Below, piece by piece: positions 59,022 through 64,000 of a stretch of DNA of 64,000 nucleotides. Source of the stretch: CAZGUH01 sp964529005 (GTDB taxonomy: Bacteria; Actinomycetota; Acidimicrobiia; Acidimicrobiales; Ilumatobacteraceae); contig CAZGUH010000010.1 in the NCBI GenBank assembly GCA_964529005.1, forward strand, positions 1-64,000, read 5' to 3'. Every line of letters starts with the position of its first letter. Position 1 is the stretch's first letter. The translations under genes and the position numbers were made by a program. The notes under the pieces were generated by a model. The model had not been told where the DNA came from, did not search any database, and saw only the letters and a program-made list of their open reading frames with translations.

Positions 59022-60233
59022 ATGACGAGAACCGTCCACGTCCATCGATCGAGAGCACGGAACGGATTGCGCGCCGTCGCCGGCATTGCCATCGCGGCCT
59101 CGCTCGTCCTCGCTGCGTGCGGTGACGACGATGACGACGGGGGCACGAGCACGCCGGCGTCCAACGCACCGACGACGGCCGCGGCGACGACGATCGACGC
59201 GCCTGCGAGCACCAGCGGGTCGGCGAGCACGACCGGGTCGCAAGCGACGACCGGATCGGAGCCCGCCGGTGAGGACGGCTTGCCCGCATCCCTCGCCCCC
59301 AAGCCGCTCCCGCAGGAGACGACGATCAAGCTCGGCGGCCCGGCGTTCCGCAACGAGGCCGGCTTGCCGCAGTGGCTGGCCGAGGAGATGGGCGAGTTCG
59401 AGGCCGAGAACCTCAAGATCGAGTTCGTCGAAGCAGCGGCCGCAGACGTCTTGTTCCTGCTCGACCAGGGGGCGATCGACGTCACCGCGTCGGGCTTCAC
59501 CTCAGGCTTCTTCAACCTGGTCAACGGCGGCTCGGTCGTGCGTGCCGTGTTCGCCTACGGCGGCGCTCCGGAGAGCTCGAAGCAGGGTCTGTGGGTGCGC
59601 AAGGACGCCCTCGGTGACGATGGTGTCTTCCAGCCCGAGGACCTGGTCGGCCAGGAAGTGCTCGCCAACACGGGCGCGTCGAGCGCGTCGGCCGCCTTCT
59701 TCTACACGGCGATGGGCCTCGGGCCCGAGGACGTGACGTTGACGACGCTCGGCCTCGCCGACATGGTGCCGGCTCTGTCGAGCGGGGCCGCGAAGTTCGC
59801 GCTGCTCAACACGCCGTTCTGGCTCCAGTTGCTCGACGATCCGTGCTGCGAGTTCATCCCGGGCACTGCGTCGCTCGACTCGCAGGGCATGTACGCGTTC
59901 GGCAAGAACCTGCTCGATCCGAAGAACCAGGACGTCGCCGACGCGTACGTCCGCGCCATGGCGCGCACCGTCGAGAAGTACCTGCGGACCGACTACCACG
60001 AGAACGCCGAGATCAACCAGATCGTCGCCGACATCCTCGGGCTCTCGCTCGACGAGCTGAAGCAGGGGCCGCCCTCGGTGTGGGCCGACGACCTCGTCGA
60101 CGGCTGGTACGTCAACATGCAGCCGAACCAGAAGTACTTCATCGACAACGGCTTCGTCGACTACGAGACGCCATTGAGCGACGATCAGCTGCTCGACCTC
60201 TCCTTCGTCGAGCGGGCCTACGGCGAGTCGTAA
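59022..60233 (+). CDS. ABC transporter substrate-binding lipoprotein (NMT1/SsuA-like)
   Basis: A 403-residue exported lipoprotein. The signal peptide ends in the lipobox LAAC (C33), followed by a low-complexity Ser/Thr linker (about 40-85) and a periplasmic-binding fold of the NMT1/THI5 and SsuA type (EMGEFEAENLKIEFVEAAAAD, GAIDVTASGF, YVRAMARTVEKYLRTDY). The ATG has AAGGGGGAAAG upstream. It is the likely partner of the ATPase and permease at 47556 and 48431, although ten genes separate them. The ligand is not predictable. Confidence 0.87.
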   Translation: MTRTVHVHRSRARNGLRAVAGIAIAASLVLAACGDDDDDGGTSTPASNAPTTAAATTIDAPASTSGSASTTGSQATTGSEPAGEDGLPASLAPKPLPQETTIKLGGPAFRNEAGLPQWLAEEMGEFEAENLKIEFVEAAAADVLFLLDQGAIDVTASGFTSGFFNLVNGGSVVRAVFAYGGAPESSKQGLWVRKDALGDDGVFQPEDLVGQEVLANTGASSASAAFFYTAMGLGPEDVTLTTLGLADMVPALSSGAAKFALLNTPFWLQLLDDPCCEFIPGTASLDSQGMYAFGKNLLDPKNQDVADAYVRAMARTVEKYLRTDYHENAEINQIVADILGLSLDELKQGPPSVWADDLVDGWYVNMQPNQKYFIDNGFVDYETPLSDDQLLDLSFVERAYGES

Positions 60234-60251
60234 GCGTCGCCGACGTTCAGC

Positions 60252-60287
60252 ACGGCGTCCGCAGGGCACGCGTCCTGCGGACGCCGT
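60252..60287 (+). terminator. 14-base-pair terminator hairpin
   Basis: A perfect stem ACGGCGTCCGCAGG/CCTGCGGACGCCGT with an 8-base loop, 18 bases after the binding-protein stop. No U-tract. It is the strongest hairpin in the window. Confidence 0.7.
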
Positions 60288-60317
60288 CGTGTCCGGCATG
60301 GTCAGTGGGGGGAATCG

Positions 60318-61079
60318 ATGAACGGCCAGTTCCTGTCGGGGCGCACCGCGATCGTCACCGGTGGAGCACAGGGGATCGGGCGCGAGTACTGCAAGGCGGT
60401 GGCGGCGCGCGGCGCCCAGGTCGTCGCTGCCGACATCGACGTGGACGCAGCTGCACAGACCGTCGCCGAGATCGAGGCGGCCGGTGGCGCTGCGATCGCG
60501 CTCGAACTCGACGTGAGCGATGCGCGCAGCGTGGCGGCTTTCACCGAGTCGGCGCTCGCCGCCGCGGGCCCCGCGTCGATCCTGATCAACAACGCCGCGA
60601 TCTATCGGACGCTCCAGAACTTCCCGCTGCTCGAGATCGACATCGGCTACTGGCGCAAGGTGATGTCGGTGAACCTCGACGGCGCGCTGTTGATGACGCA
60701 GGCGATCGCGCCGCAGATGATCGGCACGGGCTATGGCCGGATCATCAACCAGAGCTCGATCGCCGCATACGGCGGGCGCGGCTCTCCCTACACGATCAGC
60801 AAGCTTGCGATCATCGGCCTCACACAAGGCTTCGCCAACGACCTCGGACCGTACGACATCACCGTCAACGCGATCGCGCCGGGCCCGGTCTTCACCGAGG
60901 CCACGATCGTCGCTCCGCCGCCGGGCGCGATCGACGCGGTGCTCGCCGCGACTCCGATCAACCGTCGCGTCGCGCCCGACGGGCTCAACGGATTGCTGAT
61001 GTTCTTGCTGAGCGACGGGGCGTCGTGGATGACGGGCCAGACGTTCCTCGTCGACGGGGGCTACGTCAAGCGCATCTGA
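60318..61079 (+). CDS. Short-chain dehydrogenase/reductase
   Basis: A 253-residue SDR of the classical type with TGGAQGIGRE, INNAAIYRT and NQSSIAAYGGRGSPYTISK. The ATG is preceded by GGGGGAA. It lies between the terminator and the convergent ferredoxin-P450 pair; no separate promoter is clear. It may act on the P450 product, but that is only positional. Confidence 0.85.
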   Translation: MNGQFLSGRTAIVTGGAQGIGREYCKAVAARGAQVVAADIDVDAAAQTVAEIEAAGGAAIALELDVSDARSVAAFTESALAAAGPASILINNAAIYRTLQNFPLLEIDIGYWRKVMSVNLDGALLMTQAIAPQMIGTGYGRIINQSSIAAYGGRGSPYTISKLAIIGLTQGFANDLGPYDITVNAIAPGPVFTEATIVAPPPGAIDAVLAATPINRRVAPDGLNGLLMFLLSDGASWMTGQTFLVDGGYVKRI

Positions 61080-61103
61080 GCGCGATGGACGCTCCGATGG
61101 ACG

Positions 61104-61301
61104 TCAGTCGTCGATGATCTCGATGACGCGCTCGGGGCACCCGGCCGCCGCACGGCGTGCCGCAGCGTGCCGCTCGTCGGGCACCTCGTACTCACCGTCG
61201 AGCGCGGTGTAGCCGTCGGCGTCGAGCAGGAACAGCTCGGGGGCCTGCAGGCTGCACAGCGTGTGGCCCGTGCAGTCCGCTCTGGTGACGCGGATCCTCA
61301 T
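61104..61301 (-). CDS. [3Fe-4S] ferredoxin of the P450 system
   Basis: A 65-residue ferredoxin with cysteines at 10, 16 and 55 and His13 where a fourth cysteine would be (CTGHTLC, later GCP). The CxxHxxC pattern is typical of actinobacterial [3Fe-4S] ferredoxins that donate electrons to P450s. Its ATG overlaps the P450 stop by 4 bases, so the two are produced together. The ferredoxin reductase is not in the window. Confidence 0.9.
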   Translation of the reverse strand: MRIRVTRADCTGHTLCSLQAPELFLLDADGYTALDGEYEVPDERHAAARRAAAGCPERVIEIIDD

Positions 61302-62557
61302 GACCGTCGACCTCCGTCGGTTGCCGGCTTCGTCCGGCGGCTGGGCGTGAACGTGACCGGCAGCGAGATCCAGCCGTCGATCGTCGACGACGGCCCGAAG
61401 CGCACCATCGCCGACTCGTCGACGGCGAAGTCCGGCGTCCGCCGCAGCACCTGCTCGAGCATCAGCCGCACGATCGTGCGTGCGACGTACGACCCGACGC
61501 AGCGGTGGATGCCGATCCCGAACGTCGCGTGACGATTGGGGAAGCGGTCGAGGCGGATCTCGTCCGGGTCGTCGAACTCGCTGTCGTCATGGTTGGCGGA
61601 CAGCACCGAGATCGCCACACGCTCGCGTGGACGCTGGTGGAAACCGCCCATCGCGCCGTCCTTGGCGATCGTACGAGCGACCACGGGCACCGGCGGGTAC
61701 ACGCGGAGGAACTCCTCGAGCGCCGCGGGCAGGCGGCCGTCCAGGTCGTCGAGCAGCCACCTGCGCTGATCGGGGTGGCGGTGCAGGTGGAGGACGCTGT
61801 TGGCGAACAGAGCCGTCGATGACGACACGCCGCCGCTGATGACCGTCGAGAGCAGAGCGGCAGCGTCGTCGAGCGTGATCAGGTCGTCGCCGACGCGCGC
61901 GGTGGCGACCGCGCTGAGCATGTCGTCGCGGGGATCGGCGCGCCGCGCCGCGAGGGCGTCGACCAGTTGCTCGCGTTGCCACGTGAGGTCGAGCATCGCC
62001 TGCTCGAACGCCGCCGAGCCGCGCGGCGAATACTGGATCGCGTGGTGCGGCTGCGCCCATCGATCCCAGTCGTCGACCTCGATGCCGATCAGCTCCAGCG
62101 TGGCGATCGCCGGCAAGGGGTTGCCGAGCACCGGGATCAAGTCGCAATGGCCCGTTTCGACGACCGCGTCGAGCAGGTCGGTCGCATGCGCCGCGAGGCG
62201 GTCGCGGGCCTCCTCGACGCGCGTCGGTGAGAGCCACGGGTTGAGGATCCTGCGATAGTCGGCCCACTGCGGCGGGTCGAGGTGCAGCGGCAGGAGCGTT
62301 GCGGTCTGGAGGTCAGGGATCGCGAGGCCGCCGTGCCATGCGCCCTGCTCGTCCTTGTAGCGCGCCGACGAGAACGTCTCGTGGTCGCGCAGCGCGTTCC
62401 AGACCGCGTCGTACGAAGAGAGCACCCAATACCCACCGTGGTTCTCGCTCCATCCGACGGGACAGCGTGCGCGCAGGTCGCCGTAGATCTCGCGCGCGTG
62501 TTGCTGGTACTCGGTCGTCGTGTGATCGAAGTCGAGGAGCGGTCGATCGTCGTGCAT
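61298..62557 (-). CDS. Cytochrome P450
   Basis: A 419-residue bacterial class I P450. The haem cysteine is C353 in FGIGIHRCVG, and the K-helix ExxR region reads EEFLRVYPPVPVVARTIA. The I-helix, normally (A/G)Gx(D/E)T(T/S), reads SGGVSSSTA (241-249), so the acidic residue and the conserved threonine are both replaced by Ser. That can alter oxygen activation. The ATG giving MHDDRPLLDF has GAGGGGGAAG upstream; the longer frame (to 62611) lacks one. The following ferredoxin overlaps its stop. Confidence 0.9.
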   Translation of the reverse strand: MHDDRPLLDFDHTTTEYQQHAREIYGDLRARCPVGWSENHGGYWVLSSYDAVWNALRDHETFSSARYKDEQGAWHGGLAIPDLQTATLLPLHLDPPQWADYRRILNPWLSPTRVEEARDRLAAHATDLLDAVVETGHCDLIPVLGNPLPAIATLELIGIEVDDWDRWAQPHHAIQYSPRGSAAFEQAMLDLTWQREQLVDALAARRADPRDDMLSAVATARVGDDLITLDDAAALLSTVISGGVSSSTALFANSVLHLHRHPDQRRWLLDDLDGRLPAALEEFLRVYPPVPVVARTIAKDGAMGGFHQRPRERVAISVLSANHDDSEFDDPDEIRLDRFPNRHATFGIGIHRCVGSYVARTIVRLMLEQVLRRTPDFAVDESAMVRFGPSSTIDGWISLPVTFTPSRRTKPATDGGRRS

Positions 62558-62622
62558 GGTGCTTCCCCCTCGGCGGCTCGACCCCATGCGCGAGCCACGC
62601 CATCGCGTCAATCACGAAAGAT

Positions 62623-62628
62623 GATACT
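62623..62628. promoter_or_regulatory. GATACT motif between P450 and aldo-keto reductase genes
   Basis: GATACTCTATG, nearly identical to the string at 38431, lies 82 bases before the reductase ATG and 65 bases from the P450 start. No -35 fits at 16 to 18 bases on the plus strand, so an activator or operator function is possible. Confidence 0.35.
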
Positions 62629-62710
62629 CTATGTCCATTCGGCGGCGGAGAGAAAGCCGCATCTTCCGATGTTTGGGGTCTGCTCAGTGCACTGTTTGCG
62701 GGGAGGGTCG

Positions 62711-63643
62711 ATGTCGAACGTGTTCGGATCGAGCGGTGTCCGGGTCAACGGCCTCGGCTTCGGCGCGATGGAGCTCCGCGGCGAGCGGCACCGGCTGCCG
62801 CGGCCGATCGACGAGGCCGACGCGGGGCGCTTGCTGAACACGGCCCTCGATCTCGGGATCGACCTGATCGACACGGCGATCGACTACGGCGCGAGCGAGA
62901 GGTTGATCGGCGAGCACATCGCCCACCGCCGCGACGAGTACTTCCTGGCGTCCAAGTGCGGGTGCCCGTTGAACGCGGACGAGATGGTCGACGCCCCGCG
63001 TGACCGCTCGCTGCCACACGACTACAGCCGCGCGAACATCGTCGCCGGAGTCGAGCGCAGCTTGCGGCTGCTGCGCACCGACCACCTCGATCTCATCCAG
63101 GTTCACGTCAGCCCCTCGCGCGCCGAGCTCGAGGAGCACGGCGTGCCGGAGACGCTCGCCGAGCTGAGAGCGAGTGGAAAGGTTCGCCTCGTGGGGATCT
63201 CGAGCGAGCTGCCGCACGCGCCCGATCATCTCGACATGGGCATCTTCGATGCCTTCCAGTTTCCTTACAGCGCGTTGAACCGTCGCCACGAAGGCGTGAT
63301 CCGGCGCGCGGCCGCGCAGGGAGCGGGCGTGATCGTTCGCGGCGGAGTCGCCCAGGGCATGGTCGGCCACGGCCGCGCCTCGGCAGCGCTGTGGGAGCAG
63401 TGGGACCGCGCCCGCCTCGACGAGCTGTTCGACGGCGCGTCACGGATGGAGGTGATGCTGCGCTTCACGCTCAGCGATCCCGACATCCACACGACCATCG
63501 TCGGCACCGCCAGCGTTGCCCACCTGCGCGAGAACGTCGCAGCGGCCGAGAAGGGCCCGCTCTCCGCGGACGTGTTGCAGGAGATGCGTGCGCGTCTCGA
63601 AGCCGTCGCAGCAGACCAGGAACGAGAGGACAGCAGACCATGA
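62711..63643 (+). CDS. Aldo-keto reductase
   Basis: A 310-residue TIM-barrel NADPH reductase with the catalytic tetrad D54, Y59, K82 and H132 (DTAIDYGASE, ASKCG, IQVHVS). It converts aldehydes or ketones to alcohols or the reverse. The ATG follows GGGAGGG, a strong Shine-Dalgarno. Its stop overlaps the next gene by 4 bases. Divergent from the P450 gene. Confidence 0.88.
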   Translation: MSNVFGSSGVRVNGLGFGAMELRGERHRLPRPIDEADAGRLLNTALDLGIDLIDTAIDYGASERLIGEHIAHRRDEYFLASKCGCPLNADEMVDAPRDRSLPHDYSRANIVAGVERSLRLLRTDHLDLIQVHVSPSRAELEEHGVPETLAELRASGKVRLVGISSELPHAPDHLDMGIFDAFQFPYSALNRRHEGVIRRAAAQGAGVIVRGGVAQGMVGHGRASAALWEQWDRARLDELFDGASRMEVMLRFTLSDPDIHTTIVGTASVAHLRENVAAAEKGPLSADVLQEMRARLEAVAADQEREDSRP

Positions 63644-64000
63644 CGAGCAGACTGACGGAGGGCATCGCCTTGCCCGAGCGGCGGGTTCCCCAGCGGGGGA
63701 GCGTGCGCGGCCTGCCCGCCGACACGATCGTGGTGTCTGCCGACAGCCACTGGTCGATCCGCGAGGACATCTGGTACGAGGCGTTCCCGGCATCGATGAA
63801 GGACAAGGCGCCGCGCGTGTGGGAGCGCGACGGCGTGTGGCACATCGGCGTCGACGGTCGATCGTTCTTCTCCGACCACACGCACGCCGCCCTGCGGATG
63901 TTCGAGCGCGTCGAGGGATGCACGCGCCTGGAGGCGCGCATGCGCGACCTCTCGACGGAGGGCATCGACAAGGAGATCGTGTTCGGCAACGGCGTCCTCG
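63640..64000 (+). CDS. Amidohydrolase-2 family protein, 3' end outside window
   Basis: First 120 residues of a gene that runs off the right edge. It begins MTSRLTEGIALPERRVPQRG; the segment VVSADSHWSIREDIWYEAFP corresponds to the first metal-ligand strand (ADSH) of amidohydrolase-2 enzymes. The ATG overlaps the aldo-keto reductase stop (ATGA). It would be the fourth protein of this family in the catabolic half. Its length and remaining ligands cannot be judged. Confidence 0.75.
   Translation, partial: MTSRLTEGIALPERRVPQRGSVRGLPADTIVVSADSHWSIREDIWYEAFPASMKDKAPRVWERDGVWHIGVDGRSFFSDHTHAALRMFERVEGCTRLEARMRDLSTEGIDKEIVFGNGVL

Noticed and set aside
1..64000. CRISPR arrays, tRNA or rRNA genes, insertion sequences, phage genes
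   Set aside because: I read both strands for regular repeats, clover-leaf ends, transposase or integrase motifs and saw none. Intergenic gaps are short throughout.

Overview
The window is GC-rich actinobacterial DNA. It has dense, often overlapping genes and frequent GTG starts. It carries an actinobacterial-type biotin carboxylase/BCCP fusion, the actinobacterial forms of DapD and LpdA, and a Rho with a long low-complexity insert. The overall gene mix, including an expanded set of amidohydrolases, SDRs and LLM flavoenzymes, suggests an uncultured Acidimicrobiia-like lineage. That placement is inference, because no 16S or other phylogenetic marker search was possible. A run of exactly 100 N flanked by an identical 55-base sequence shows this is a scaffold from a short-read, k-mer based assembly.

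Positions 1 to about 26,040 are mostly housekeeping. They hold a partial membrane acyltransferase, a sirtuin, a rhodanese-ThiF sulfurtransferase, an 8-TM-like protein of unknown function, an EamA exporter, a Rid-family protein, a nitroreductase, dapD and lysS. These are followed by an M15 peptidase, lpdA, the acyl-CoA carboxylase alpha chain next to birA, an LCP cell-wall ligase, rmlA-rmlB-rmlD, thrC, rho, rpmE, an unknown gene, prfA and prmC. Many genes here have a TAnnnT -10 box only 6 to 11 bases before the start codon, which implies leaderless mRNAs. This observation moves the LCP start to a GTG at 14873.

Positions 26,062 to 64,000 are a catabolic region. It contains four SDR-rich operons with acyl-CoA dehydrogenase, hydratase, enoyl-CoA hydratases, CoA ligase, thioesterase, a zinc alcohol dehydrogenase, two LLM flavoenzymes and a P450 with its ferredoxin. 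It also has four amidohydrolase-2 proteins, three D-aminoacylase-like amidohydrolases, two CMD-like proteins, a TPP enzyme, a cyclase, an SsuABC/TauABC-like importer and a tandem GntR-FCD regulator. The logic looks like uptake (ABC importer plus lipoprotein), oxidation (P450, LLM, SDR, ADH), hydrolysis or decarboxylation (amidohydrolases, cyclase, TPP enzyme), CoA activation and beta-oxidation. The substrate cannot be read from the sequence.

The catabolic operons share a visible promoter signature: a TTGnnn-like -35, 17 or 18 bases, then GATACT or a close relative. It precedes at least six transcription units and in one case overlaps a perfect AGTAT-N6-ATACT dyad. With the double GntR protein encoded in the middle of the region, this suggests one regulon. 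The promoter pattern is seen directly; the regulatory link is inference.
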